Origin: Candidatus Poseidoniaceae archaeon
GTDB lineage: Archaea; Thermoplasmatota; Poseidoniia; Poseidoniales; Poseidoniaceae
Direction: 5' to 3'
DNA length: 35,429 nt
Assembly: GCA_028821785.1 (NCBI GenBank)
Contig: JAPKFC010000012.1
Span: 1 to 35,429, forward strand
Shown here: positions 25,765 through 34,114 of the stretch, in pieces
How positions within the stretch are numbered: the first letter of the stretch is position 1
Layout of the letters: each line of letters opens with the position of its first letter
Position numbers and translations under genes: made by a program
Notes under the pieces: model-generated
What the model was told of the DNA's origin: nothing
Database searches by the model: none
What the model saw: the letters and a program-made list of their open reading frames with translations, nothing else

Positions 25765-26064
25765 ATGACAAAAGATGACAATGAAGAAGCTCAAAGATTC
25801 GGAGGAGAATTCGGACCATACCGCAAGGAGGGGACTCCTGGTGTCAGCCTTGGAACATTCAAGACATTGGTATGGACTTCCAATATCGGTGGTCTGTTAC
25901 TATGTGCATTATCCCTTGAAATGCTATTCGTTCGCAAAATGTTTGGATGGGGTCTGTTGTCCCTAATAGCTGCAGTTGCTATCGCATTATTCCCTTCAAA
26001 TTATGAAATAGTTGGAATGGGTGATGATTCAATCACCAGTGATGATCAAAGCCCGCAACAATGA
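25765..26064 (+). CDS. Small membrane protein at the end of the respiratory cluster
   Basis: No family was recognised. The 99 residues have a soluble charged N-terminus, two adjacent hydrophobic segments (about 34-50 and 55-73) and an acidic tail. GAGGG lies upstream of the ATG and the gap to the ferredoxin stop is nine bases, so it is probably co-transcribed as the last gene of the cluster. Only 17 bases separate it from the convergent glutamate-cysteine ligase gene. Confidence 0.65.
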   Translation: MTKDDNEEAQRFGGEFGPYRKEGTPGVSLGTFKTLVWTSNIGGLLLCALSLEMLFVRKMFGWGLLSLIAAVAIALFPSNYEIVGMGDDSITSDDQSPQQ

Positions 26065-26081
26065 TTAGAACTCGAATCAAA

Positions 26082-27314
26082 TTATTGAATCGATGATTCA
26101 TTAGCATACTTTATGGCTTCTGAACCCATTGCCAACATCGACAATTCTGCTACCAAAGCATGCCATCCTTTTGCATGCTCGCCATAGAGATGACCAACTT
26201 CTGATGAATCAAAGAATTCTGCATTAGGCGAGTTCAAATTATCCATATCACCCTTCTTATCATTTATTCTATAGAACCATGACGCAGCCTCACCATCGAC
26301 CAAATAAACAACAGGTTCAACCGGTGCTCCACCCTTTTCTGTTAGAAGAGTTGGGACTCCTTCTTGAATTAAGAAATTTTCAACATCGGCACCGCCTTTA
26401 GAATACATTAATTTCTTCATCTTTCTATTGGACAGTTCAAGTAATTCTTTCCCTTCCTTAACCGCCATAATACCAAGCCCATATGTTCCTCTATCATTTT
26501 TTACAAAAACGACTGGTTCTCTTTCTATTCCAAGTGATTCGTATTTAGCTCTTATATTTTCAATAAATTCGTCTACTTCTTTTGCCAACGCTACCCTGCA
26601 AGTCTCTTCATCAAGACATTTATTCTCTGAAACAAACCAATTCGCCATCAAATGCCAACTATCAATTTCTAACAATTGTGCCATCTCATCAACATATTTT
26701 TGCAAACAGATATAGTGTTCAGATTTCCTACGCCGATGCCATCCCATGCTCGGTGGTGGGCTTACATTATTGGCAGATAATCCAGGTACTATCCCTTCTG
26801 TAAGATCATTATTCAGTAATATCAAGCAAGGTCTTTTTCCTTCCACAAATAACTCCTCTATTCCATTTTCAAGTTTCAACTCAACTCTTGACAATTGCAA
26901 CGGACCTGAAATTCCCGCTAATGAACCATGAGCAGATAATTCCGGTGAACCAACTGTACATCTAAAACCTGAAAGGATAAGTAAACGTTGTATAGTTGCC
27001 ACATTCTCAATATAACCTGCATTTCTAGTATGAGATTCAGGATACAAATGAACCCATTTACATTCGCCTTTAATCCTCAAAATATGATTTTTTAGAAGCG
27101 CTGCAAGATGTGGTTCATCCTCCTTTGAAACATTGTTAAATCCAGCTGGGAAGTGATTCGCATCAACAACAGCAACTTTCCATCCAGCATCCCTTACATC
27201 GACACTACCGTAAATAGGAATTGGAACTTCACTGCGCTTTTTTGTCATCCATGCTGTGATCTGTTCTCTCTTAGATTCAAGGATTTCCGAGTATTCATGT
27301 ACGTAATTCATCAT
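26082..27314 (-). CDS. gshA: Glutamate-cysteine ligase, GshA type
   Basis: The 410-residue protein resembles the GshA family first noted in sulfur-oxidising proteobacteria, distinct from E. coli GshA and plant enzymes. Diagnostic stretches are SVDVRDAGWKVAVVDANHFP, GFNNV, HLYPESHTRN and VFVKNDRGTYGLGIMAV, the last with a grasp-like nucleotide-binding look. The reaction would join glutamate and cysteine with ATP to form gamma-glutamylcysteine, a thiol buffer in its own right or the precursor of glutathione. No glutathione synthetase is in the window. The ATG overlaps the asnB stop (ATGA) with GAGGTG before it, so both genes are translationally coupled. An origin by transfer from bacteria is plausible. 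Confidence 0.75.
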   Translation of the reverse strand: MMNYVHEYSEILESKREQITAWMTKKRSEVPIPIYGSVDVRDAGWKVAVVDANHFPAGFNNVSKEDEPHLAALLKNHILRIKGECKWVHLYPESHTRNAGYIENVATIQRLLILSGFRCTVGSPELSAHGSLAGISGPLQLSRVELKLENGIEELFVEGKRPCLILLNNDLTEGIVPGLSANNVSPPPSMGWHRRRKSEHYICLQKYVDEMAQLLEIDSWHLMANWFVSENKCLDEETCRVALAKEVDEFIENIRAKYESLGIEREPVVFVKNDRGTYGLGIMAVKEGKELLELSNRKMKKLMYSKGGADVENFLIQEGVPTLLTEKGGAPVEPVVYLVDGEAASWFYRINDKKGDMDNLNSPNAEFFDSSEVGHLYGEHAKGWHALVAELSMLAMGSEAIKYANESSIQ

Positions 27315-29092
27315 ATCACCTCATCTAGTAAATCAATTGCTGTTCCTGAACGCTTACTTCTACCACCATCAAGGATGTGCATTGCTTCAAACAATCCTAA
27401 GCCTATCGCCAAATCCGGTTGATCCTTGAAGGCACCGCTAATAAGCGGATACTTACTCATTATTTGCTGCGCTCTTCCATCCAATTGTTCTAACATATTC
27501 TGCAACAACATAGGAGATGTTGCTGTACCGGCTGGTAATTTTGCTCTGCGTACAATTTCTGCTGGTAACTTGGTTAAATCTGCAGCACGGCGCAGGGCTA
27601 TTTTCTCTTCAAATGAAGGCGGAAGACGCCACTGCATCGGTAATTTATGAGATGCTTGGCGGTGCGACTTTCCAAGGAATGGAACTCTGACCTCAACAGA
27701 ATGGGTCATAGAATGTCTATCGACTAAACGTAATTGGAAATTACTCAACTGTCCACTATCCAATTCGAATTGTAAGAAGTCATCTAATGAAGAGGTGTGG
27801 GCTGTTGCTGAATGGTCATTTGAATAATAATAATCACCAACTGGTAATTGACCATTTTCAATGATTGATTTCGATGGATGGCTCATCATATCAAAGCGGG
27901 ATTGAATAACGCTAGAATGATGATTAAGATCTCTATAACGAGGATATCCTGCATGCAGTTCATCCGCTCCTTGACCACACAATCCGACTGTTACCGATTC
28001 TGACATCTTCTCGAATAGAGGCTGGAAGAATAGGACTGTCACATCTAAATCTTCACCATGCCAAGCCAAATTAGGTAACATTTTGTCAAACGAATCCTCT
28101 TGTAAAATATGTTGGTGATGTTCTAACTCAAGGCTTGATGCTACTAACTCAGCAGCTTGCCAATCCGGGTTCTCTTCACTCTCCGCAACCGTCCAACATG
28201 CTGGAACTGGATTACCGCTTCTTTGGGCTGCTTCATGGGCAACTGCAGCAACTAAACTAGAATCAAGTCCGCCTGAAAGAACTATCCCAACTGGTACATC
28301 TGACATCAATCTCTCTTCAACACTGACTACGAAAGATTCCAGTAACTTACTAGCCTCTAAATCAGGATTCCATGTATCTGCAGGTTCAACCTTCTGTTTT
28401 TCCACTGTTGCTTTGCCAGTTAATACTGCGCAACCATTGTGGTCAAGACTCCATGTTTCAACTGTTCCTGGCCTTATTTGTGCAACATCCTTCAGCAATG
28501 TTGTTCCATCTAACGGGTACTCCCAAGCCAACCTTGCAACCAATGCTAGTTCATCGATTTGAGGAGTATGCCCTTCATGCGCCCTAAGGGCTTTGGCTTC
28601 ACTTGCAAATAGCAGACTACCATCAACCTCAGTCCTCATCAACGGTTTAATCCCCATCGGGTCTCTAGCCAATAGCAACTGCTTATCTCTTGGATTCCAT
28701 ATCGCTATAGCATACATTCCATTGAGTTGAGATATCCATTTTGCATGTTGTTTGGCCGATAGTGCACCTTGATTTGTTGCTATTGCATTTTCATGCAGAG
28801 CGAGTATCGCCTCACTATCACCATTTGTAGTCCATGGATAGTGAGAATGATTTGCTCGGATAGTGAGATGATTGTAAATCTCTCCATTGGCGATTAAGAT
28901 ATTTCCACTCTGCGCAGATATAGGCTGATCACTTCCGCTGACATCAACAATCGCTAATCTAGTGTGTCCGAGTGCTATATTTTCATCAGTCCAAACATCA
29001 TTACCATCCGGACCTCTATGGCGCATTAACCAATTCATCCGCTCTATGATAGCAGAATCGGGGTTTCCAAGCATACCACCAATACCGCACAT
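27311..29092 (-). CDS. asnB: Asparagine synthetase (glutamine-hydrolysing)
   Basis: This is a class II amidotransferase. The start is set by the catalytic cysteine, which must be residue 2: ATG 29092 gives MCGIGGM, and the frame further upstream to 29161 is not used. RHRGPDG (24-30) and NGEIYNH (69-75) form the glutaminase site. The synthetase half carries the ATP-pyrophosphatase loop SGGLDSS at about residue 270. Length (593 residues) is normal. The enzyme makes asparagine from aspartate, glutamine and ATP. It overlaps gshA by four bases, which is unexpected for a plain asparagine pathway. Related enzymes amidate other substrates, so another acceptor cannot be excluded. Confidence 0.9.
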   Translation of the reverse strand: MCGIGGMLGNPDSAIIERMNWLMRHRGPDGNDVWTDENIALGHTRLAIVDVSGSDQPISAQSGNILIANGEIYNHLTIRANHSHYPWTTNGDSEAILALHENAIATNQGALSAKQHAKWISQLNGMYAIAIWNPRDKQLLLARDPMGIKPLMRTEVDGSLLFASEAKALRAHEGHTPQIDELALVARLAWEYPLDGTTLLKDVAQIRPGTVETWSLDHNGCAVLTGKATVEKQKVEPADTWNPDLEASKLLESFVVSVEERLMSDVPVGIVLSGGLDSSLVAAVAHEAAQRSGNPVPACWTVAESEENPDWQAAELVASSLELEHHQHILQEDSFDKMLPNLAWHGEDLDVTVLFFQPLFEKMSESVTVGLCGQGADELHAGYPRYRDLNHHSSVIQSRFDMMSHPSKSIIENGQLPVGDYYYSNDHSATAHTSSLDDFLQFELDSGQLSNFQLRLVDRHSMTHSVEVRVPFLGKSHRQASHKLPMQWRLPPSFEEKIALRRAADLTKLPAEIVRRAKLPAGTATSPMLLQNMLEQLDGRAQQIMSKYPLISGAFKDQPDLAIGLGLFEAMHILDGGRSKRSGTAIDLLDEVI

Positions 29093-29172
29093 AGTAAAAG
29101 GTGCAAACCACACCCTTTTCAATGGTTGTAAATTACCATGAATCAATTCACAGTAATACACTTAGTTTGACA

Positions 29173-29283
29173 TCACCAAAGAGGCCATTTGAACATAGTA
29201 AATACAAGAGCTAAGACCGCAATACCAAAAAATATGTAATATGCAGTTTGTGGTGGGTCATTGGATTCATTTTCCTCAGACAT
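29173..29283 (-). CDS. 36-residue single-helix membrane peptide
   Basis: A short frame starts at ATG 29283 and ends with TGA at 29173. The first 12 residues are acidic and polar (MSEENESNDPPQ), followed by a membrane helix (YYIFFGIAVLALVF) and a short KWPLW end. The amino-acid layering is what a real small membrane protein shows and is unlikely by chance. It sits in the gap between asnB and the lipid-kinase-like gene, same strand as both. No ribosome site is visible; it may be translated leaderless or not at all. Confidence 0.45.
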   Translation of the reverse strand: MSEENESNDPPQTAYYIFFGIAVLALVFTMFKWPLW

Positions 29284-29358
29284 GATAGTTCACTATTCCA
29301 AAGGGGGGAGCAACCACCATTTCAACATATTGAGGAATATGAATGGCTTTTTGTTGAA

Positions 29359-29991
29359 TCATAGCAAGCCAATGAATGGGTCAAACAGTAAAATTGCGCA
29401 TAATGGAATTAACATCATTGTTGCATTATCATCTATCCATCGCAGTCGAGGCCATTCGCTTATCATGCAAAGTGGCGCCATTATCGGAATTAACCATAGT
29501 GGAGTACCAACGCAATTCCAGCATGCTAGCCAAATAATTGTGATAGCCAGAGTTGAATATATCATTACCTGCTTATCATCAAACTCTTTTCTTCTCAACT
29601 CTCCCATCAAAGGATCACCTAACGATAGTGAAAGAACAAGTGGCCAGATATATTCCTTAGTTGGCGCCATCAAAAAGGCCAATCCAATTCCGATTGCACC
29701 CCATGCTAATGCTGAAACTTGGTGAGCCTCGTATTCTCTTTGGCCGAAGATTGTTATTGAAAATTTAAGCCTAATCGCCTCAGCGGCAAGCATCAATAAC
29801 ACGATTGTAGAAACTAATTGAGGCAGGTCCAATCCAATAAATTCTGCACATTCCTCACCATATTCAAAGTAAATGAGTGGAATGAAGGATAAGCTCAAAT
29901 GAATTGCTCTTCTAAATATATGTCCATAAAGTCCACCCTTGGATTGTTCTATTGGGTCTGTCATCGCAACTTGTCCATTATTTTCGCCCAT
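29359..29991 (-). CDS. Membrane protein resembling CTP-dependent lipid kinases (dolichol/phytol/diacylglycerol kinase family)
   Basis: The 210-residue protein has about six membrane helices and short motifs shared with the SEC59/VTE5/Dgk1 family. These are a basic-histidine start of the first helix (RRAIHLSLSFIPL), AEAIRLKF, LSLGDPLMGELRR and the closing DDNATMMLIPL, which recalls the family's DDN-TIPL. Those enzymes phosphorylate polyprenols, phytol or diacylglycerol using CTP. In archaea such a kinase could recycle the polyprenol carrier for glycosylation or salvage isoprenoid alcohols. Start is ATG 29991 with AAAGGTGA before it; a GTG at 30000 is the upstream alternative. It lies 17 bases after meaB. 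Confidence 0.6.
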   Translation of the reverse strand: MGENNGQVAMTDPIEQSKGGLYGHIFRRAIHLSLSFIPLIYFEYGEECAEFIGLDLPQLVSTIVLLMLAAEAIRLKFSITIFGQREYEAHQVSALAWGAIGIGLAFLMAPTKEYIWPLVLSLSLGDPLMGELRRKEFDDKQVMIYSTLAITIIWLACWNCVGTPLWLIPIMAPLCMISEWPRLRWIDDNATMMLIPLCAILLFDPFIGLL

Positions 29992-30007
29992 ATTATTCAC
30001 CTTTCAT

Positions 30008-30913
30008 TCAATTATTTAAGTTCTTAATCGCCTCATCCAAATCTATAGAACCGGATGCTAATGACAATAATGTTTCCTCTAAGTGTGGATTCTGTAGTAT
30101 TTTTTGTTCAAGACCAGACAACAACCGTTCACGCCATCTAGCCTTTGAGGAACGTCCTGTTGACTGTAAATTAAGCAATACATCGGAGGCAAATTGGCAT
30201 CCATCACCATTCAACGCACAAGTCAATAATACTGGAGGAGATTGCCCATCACCCAACTCAAATGATTCTTTGATTTCGTCTGCATGCTTCCTAGCACCCA
30301 CAATATCAGATTTATTGACAATTACAGCATCTGCTAATTCTAATAATCCTGCCTTTTCTGCTTGAATTCCATCACCTCTTGCCGGACCTTCAACCACTAC
30401 AATTCTATCTGCAATTGCTGCACATCTAACTTCCGACTGTCCTGCACCAACAGTTTCAATCACGACCTTATTCCAGCCAAGCGCCAGTAATAATTTAGCC
30501 ATATCGGAAACGACTGCTGGAACGCTACTAGAAGACTTGCGAGTAGCGACTGAGCGAACATAAACCATATCTTTTAGCATAATGTCATCGACTACAGATA
30601 AGCGAACTCGATCGCCTAATAATGCTCCACCAGTTCTAGAAGAGGAGGGATCAACTGCTAGTAATGCAATTTTCTTACCTTGACTTGCCCACTGAGAAAT
30701 TATTTTGTCCACCAGACATGATTTACCAACTCCAGGAGCACCCGTAATTGCCATTATACTCCAATCGGATTGTTGAGAAGCATCATTATTGGTTTCACCT
30801 AGCATTGATAATGCATCAGCAATATCGAGTGTGTTATTTTCAAGCGCTGAGAGAGTTCGTGCTAATGACCTGCGGCAACCGTCTTTTGCGGCCAACACAA
30901 TGTCGCTATTCAC
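30008..30913 (-). CDS. meaB: Methylmalonyl-CoA mutase chaperone GTPase MeaB
   Basis: This G3E-type GTPase loads and protects the B12 cofactor of methylmalonyl-CoA mutase. It has Walker A GAPGVGKS at 58-65, DPSSSRTGGALLGDR, the switch-like ETVGAGQSE and the guanine-specificity NKSD. Length (301 residues) is normal. The start is GTG 30913, directly after the stop of the B12-binding subunit of the mutase, so the two are one operon, a common arrangement. It acts in the cytoplasm on the mutase, whose large subunit is not in this window. Confidence 0.95.
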   Translation of the reverse strand: MNSDIVLAAKDGCRRSLARTLSALENNTLDIADALSMLGETNNDASQQSDWSIMAITGAPGVGKSCLVDKIISQWASQGKKIALLAVDPSSSRTGGALLGDRVRLSVVDDIMLKDMVYVRSVATRKSSSSVPAVVSDMAKLLLALGWNKVVIETVGAGQSEVRCAAIADRIVVVEGPARGDGIQAEKAGLLELADAVIVNKSDIVGARKHADEIKESFELGDGQSPPVLLTCALNGDGCQFASDVLLNLQSTGRSSKARWRERLLSGLEQKILQNPHLEETLLSLASGSIDLDEAIKNLNN

Positions 30914-31357
30914 TCAAACACCCTGCCAATACCAATCGCTTGATTCCCCTACACCAATTCCATCCTTTTCGCTTGCAACTTCAATGAAATTAAGTATTTC
31001 TGCAGTAGAGGTTCCTGGCCCAAAAATCGCTTTGATTCCACAAGAGAATAGCGCTTGCCTATCAGTTTTAGGAATAATTCCTCCACCGAATACGATCACA
31101 TCATTCAATCCCGATTTACGGAGTTCTTCGCAAACCTTTGGAAATAAATGACTATGTGCGCCAGAAAGTGAGGATAATCCAAGGAATGAGGCATCCTCAT
31201 CGCGTACCGTTTCAACTATTTGGCTCGCGGTTCTACGCAATCCTGTATAGATTACTTCGTGTCCTGCATCTCTTAATGCCCGAGCCACAACCTTAGCTCC
31301 GCGGTCATGACCATCAAGACCCGGTTTTGCAACTACTACGCGAATCATTGCACCCAT
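30914..31357 (-). CDS. Methylmalonyl-CoA mutase, B12-binding (small) subunit
   Basis: The 147-residue protein is the cobalamin-binding domain as a separate chain. It has [14 protein letters not shown], containing the DxHxxG motif whose His binds the cobalt from below, and GLSSLSG, VFGGGI and FGPGTS in the Rossmann-type half. With the large catalytic subunit it isomerises methylmalonyl-CoA to succinyl-CoA. Separate chains are common in archaea. ATG 31357 is given; ATG 31348, giving [10 protein letters not shown], is equally good. It diverges from the acyl-CoA carboxylase genes across about 170 bases, so the two halves of the pathway can be controlled from one region. Confidence 0.93.
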   Translation of the reverse strand: MGAMIRVVVAKPGLDGHDRGAKVVARALRDAGHEVIYTGLRRTASQIVETVRDEDASFLGLSSLSGAHSHLFPKVCEELRKSGLNDVIVFGGGIIPKTDRQALFSCGIKAIFGPGTSTAEILNFIEVASEKDGIGVGESSDWYWQGV

Positions 31358-31472
31358 GTCAAAACCGAGTAGGGCTTAGCCTATCAACAAAACCCATCCA
31401 AGAGGTGTAATCATAGTGATTTAGGTGTGGATATGAAACCGGTCAAAGGAGTCATACAGGGTACATTTTGAC

Positions 31473-31480
31473 TGTATATT
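31473..31480 (+). promoter_or_regulatory. Candidate TATA box for the acyl-CoA carboxylase operon
   Basis: TGTATATT lies about 50 bases before the carboxyltransferase ATG, so transcription would start near 31500. AGGAGGG at 31494-31500 is then at the transcript edge and too far from the ATG to act as a normal ribosome site. The divergent mutase genes must start from the other side of the same 31358-31529 gap, where no second clear TATA element was seen. Confidence 0.3.
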
Positions 31481-31529
31481 GTCGCAACGCATAAGGAGGG
31501 AGTTTTCTTAGAGATAATTGGCGAAGCCT

Positions 31530-33083
31530 ATGGTATCCACCGAGGAACGACTCAAAGACCTGCGTAATCGTAAGGCAAGAAGTGAAGCAGGCGGTGGTCA
31601 AGCACGTGTTGAGTCTCAACATAATCGTGGTAAAATGACTGCCCGTGAACGCATGGAATTACTTCTCGATGATGGTTCATTCCAGGAAATGGATGCTCTT
31701 GTTGAACACCGATGCAAAGATTTTGGAATGGAGAAGAACATCATTCCAGGTGATGGAGTAGTAACTGGTCATGGAACAATAAATGGACGCGAAGTATTTG
31801 CCTTTGCTCAAGATTTCACAGTTTATGGCGGTTCACTCGGAGAAATGCATGGCCTGAAAATCTGCAAAGTATTGGACATGGCTCTAAAAACAGGTAGACC
31901 TGTTATCGGAATGAATGATTCTGGTGGAGCTCGAATACAAGAAGGAGTGGCTAGTCTAGGAAGTTATGCTGAAATCTTTTTCAGAAATGTAAGGGCATCA
32001 GGAGTCATCCCTCAAATCTCCGTAATAATGGGCCCATGTGCTGGTGGTGCAGTATATTCACCTGCGATAACAGACTTCGTAATCATGGTCGACCAAACTG
32101 CACACATGTTCATCACTGGACCTGAGGTTATCAAGACGGTAACAAATGAAGAAGTTTCTTTTGAAGACCTCGGGGGTGCTTTGACACATGGTAGTAAATC
32201 CGGAGTATCTCATTTCACAGCAGTAAGTGATGAAGAAGCAATACACCTTGCAAGAGAATTAGCAGATTTACTTCCTCAGAATAATATGGAAAAGCCACCG
32301 ATAAGAAAGACATCTGATCCAAAGGATCGGGTATGTGAGAAATTGGACAATATTATTCCAACCGAATCCAACAAACCTTACGATGTAATTGATGTAATCA
32401 ATGAAATCGTAGATGATGGTGCATTCTTAGAAGTTCAGGCTGATTGGGCAAAGAATATCGTAATCGGCTTTTCACACTTAGGCGGAAATACAGTTGGAGT
32501 TGTCGCAAATCAACCAAAGTTCCTTGCTGGCTGCTTGGATATTGATGCGAGTGACAAAGCCGCAAGATTTGTTAGATTCTGTGATGCCTTCAATGTCCCA
32601 ATTCTAACTTTGGAAGATGTCCCTGGATTCTTGCCTGGTACTAGCCAAGAATGGGGTGGCATTATTCGTCACGGTGCAAAATTATTGTATGCATATGCAG
32701 AGGCTACTGTGCCATTGCTAACGGTGATATTGAGAAAGGCATATGGAGGTGCGTACGACGTTATGTCAAGTAAGCATATCCGAGGTGATTACAATGTTGC
32801 ATGGCCAAATGCAGAACTAGCGGTCATGGGTGCTGATGGTGCTGTAGAAATTATTCATCGCAAGCGCATCGCAAACTCGCGCAATGCAGAAGAAGAGAGA
32901 GCGAGATTAACCGAAGATTTCAACGATACTTTCGCAAATCCATACAAGGCTGCGGCTCTGGGATATCTAGATGATGTCATCGAACCTAGAGAAACCCGAA
33001 GCAAGTTAATTCGTTCTCTTGAAATGCTAATGGATAAAGAAGAATTAAGACCGGCAAGAAAGCACGGTAACATTCCACTTTGA
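31530..33083 (+). CDS. pccB: Acyl-CoA (propionyl-CoA) carboxylase, carboxyltransferase subunit
   Basis: The 517-residue protein is the carboxyltransferase that moves CO2 from carboxybiotin to propionyl-CoA or acetyl-CoA. Signatures include [46 protein letters not shown] with its oxyanion glycines, [12 protein letters not shown], the second-half [13 protein letters not shown], and [14 protein letters not shown]. Length fits PccB/MmdA proteins. Start is ATG 31530; a TTG at 31518 is in frame. The genes for a small subunit and biotin carrier follow directly. Link to the mutase genes favours propionyl-CoA as substrate. A decarboxylase role would need a membrane beta subunit, which is not seen. Confidence 0.93.
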   Translation: MVSTEERLKDLRNRKARSEAGGGQARVESQHNRGKMTARERMELLLDDGSFQEMDALVEHRCKDFGMEKNIIPGDGVVTGHGTINGREVFAFAQDFTVYGGSLGEMHGLKICKVLDMALKTGRPVIGMNDSGGARIQEGVASLGSYAEIFFRNVRASGVIPQISVIMGPCAGGAVYSPAITDFVIMVDQTAHMFITGPEVIKTVTNEEVSFEDLGGALTHGSKSGVSHFTAVSDEEAIHLARELADLLPQNNMEKPPIRKTSDPKDRVCEKLDNIIPTESNKPYDVIDVINEIVDDGAFLEVQADWAKNIVIGFSHLGGNTVGVVANQPKFLAGCLDIDASDKAARFVRFCDAFNVPILTLEDVPGFLPGTSQEWGGIIRHGAKLLYAYAEATVPLLTVILRKAYGGAYDVMSSKHIRGDYNVAWPNAELAVMGADGAVEIIHRKRIANSRNAEEERARLTEDFNDTFANPYKAAALGYLDDVIEPRETRSKLIRSLEMLMDKEELRPARKHGNIPL

Positions 33084-33095
33084 GGAGATTTTGTC

Positions 33096-33290
33096 ATGGG
33101 TAAAACAGATGAAAAAACTCTGCGAATGGCAGCGATCGCTGGAGTTTTGGCAATGATCCAATCTCAAGGAGACGACCCTGCACAAATTGCAAGGAATCCT
33201 GGTATGCCTTGGTCACAAGACCATAGGAGAATGTTTTGCGGAAAATCTTCATTGTTAAATCACAGAGCTAGTCGCTCACCATGGAAGTGA
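33096..33290 (+). CDS. Small carboxylase-associated protein (OadG/epsilon-like)
   Basis: The 64-residue protein lies between carboxyltransferase and biotin carrier genes, where acyl-CoA carboxylase and decarboxylase operons often have a small subunit. The N-terminal half has a short hydrophobic stretch (MAAIAGVLAMIQ) and the protein ends SRSPWK, both features I associate with such small subunits. The middle is unlike anything I recognise (WSQDHRRMFCGKSS). GAGGAGA gives a ribosome site. It may help assembly of the carboxylase. Confidence 0.55.
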   Translation: MGKTDEKTLRMAAIAGVLAMIQSQGDDPAQIARNPGMPWSQDHRRMFCGKSSLLNHRASRSPWK

Positions 33291-33294
33291 AATT

Positions 33295-33705
33295 ATGTCT
33301 GACACTAGAAAGGTCATCATTGATGGAACTGAATTTGAGGTTGAGATTGAAGGTGAAGGTACTACCTTTTCTGCAACCGTTGAAGGTAGGACTTTTGAAA
33401 TTCAAATACCTGATGCAGCACCTGTGATAAAGAAAAAGCGCAGTGCTGGTGGGAAGAAGAAGAAATCAGGAACTGTTACCTCCAGTATTCCTGGGAAAAT
33501 CGTAACCGTCGAAGTAAAGCAAGGTGATGAAGTTACTGAAGGGCAGGTCGTATTGATTTTAGAAGCGATGAAAATGCAGAATGAAGTTCAAGCACCTGTT
33601 ACTGGAACTGTGATCTCAGTAAATATTTCTGAAGGCGATGCTATTGAAGCAAATATCCCTCTTCTAGTGATTGAGCCTGCTGTCACCGATGAAGATTCCG
33701 AATGA
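33295..33705 (+). CDS. Biotin carboxyl carrier protein
   Basis: The C-terminal 75 residues form a biotinyl domain with the canonical EAMKMQNEV, where the lysine carries biotin, preceded by VEVKQGDEV and followed by GTVISVNI and EGDAI. The N-terminal 60 residues are a separate small beta domain ending in a Lys/Gly-rich linker (IKKKRSAGGKKKK) that gives the swinging arm reach. The substrate lysine should be loaded by the biotin ligase half of the fusion at 13307. GTGA lies seven bases before the ATG. No biotin carboxylase gene follows; it must lie elsewhere. Confidence 0.95.
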   Translation: MSDTRKVIIDGTEFEVEIEGEGTTFSATVEGRTFEIQIPDAAPVIKKKRSAGGKKKKSGTVTSSIPGKIVTVEVKQGDEVTEGQVVLILEAMKMQNEVQAPVTGTVISVNISEGDAIEANIPLLVIEPAVTDEDSE

Positions 33706-33751
33706 TTTGTAAATCAATTCTATAATTCCAGATTCTAGTGAAAATGTGGTG

Positions 33752-33759
33752 TTTTTTTT
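33752..33759 (+). terminator. T-run terminator after the carboxylase operon
   Basis: Eight T residues follow the biotin carrier stop by about 45 bases, with no strong hairpin before them. Archaeal polymerase ends transcripts at such U-tracts, and the next gene appears to start anew downstream. Confidence 0.5.
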
Positions 33760-33789
33760 AACATTGATGCAATAGTTAAAGTGAGTCCT

Positions 33790-34044
33790 ATGTTAGCGTA
33801 TAACATGGCGGAGACTGCAGTCTGTGATTTACCTGGTTGTGGCGATGAAGGAGTGATTGTTTCTCGCCTTTCTCCAGAAGGATATCTTGTTGCAACCGGC
33901 AAAAAAGCCTATTCATTTAGAGAGGCATACCGTCGTTTCCACTACTGTCAAAATCATCATGATGAATTGATGAGCGGAGTTTGGTCAAGAGTTAGAACTC
34001 CTGAAGATAAGAAAGAAGGACATGTTGCACCAACTGCGATTTGA
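33790..34044 (+). CDS. Small putative zinc-binding protein
   Basis: The family was not recognised. The 84 residues (from ATG 33790; GTG 33781 is in frame) contain CDLPGC (12-17) and YCQNHH (52-57), a Cys4-spaced pair and a CxxH pair about 35 residues apart that could bind one zinc. Between them lie an Arg-rich segment and SFREAYRRFHY. It is cytoplasmic by composition. It is preceded by a T-run and followed by about 70 bases before the next gene, so it is probably a single transcription unit. A nucleic-acid or protein-binding zinc ribbon is one possibility. Confidence 0.6.
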   Translation: MLAYNMAETAVCDLPGCGDEGVIVSRLSPEGYLVATGKKAYSFREAYRRFHYCQNHHDELMSGVWSRVRTPEDKKEGHVAPTAI

Positions 34045-34066
34045 GTAAACTGTGCCAATTCCGAGA

Positions 34067-34075
34067 GTTTTTATC
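34067..34075 (+). promoter_or_regulatory. Candidate TATA box for the partial surface-protein gene
   Basis: GTTTTTATC lies about 40 bases before the ATG at 34115. A start of transcription near 34098 would leave a leader of fewer than 20 bases. The G-run in AAGGGGG at 34091-34097 could be part of the initiator region. Judged by position and base composition only. Confidence 0.3.
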
Positions 34076-34114
34076 CTACATGACTATGATAAGGGGGTTG
34101 TCATTGCATGGTTC

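Noticed and set aside
31494-31500. AGGAGGG as ribosome binding site for the carboxyltransferase
   Set aside because: No in-frame start codon lies 5-10 bases downstream; the nearest, TTG 31518, is 17 bases away and ATG 31530 is farther.
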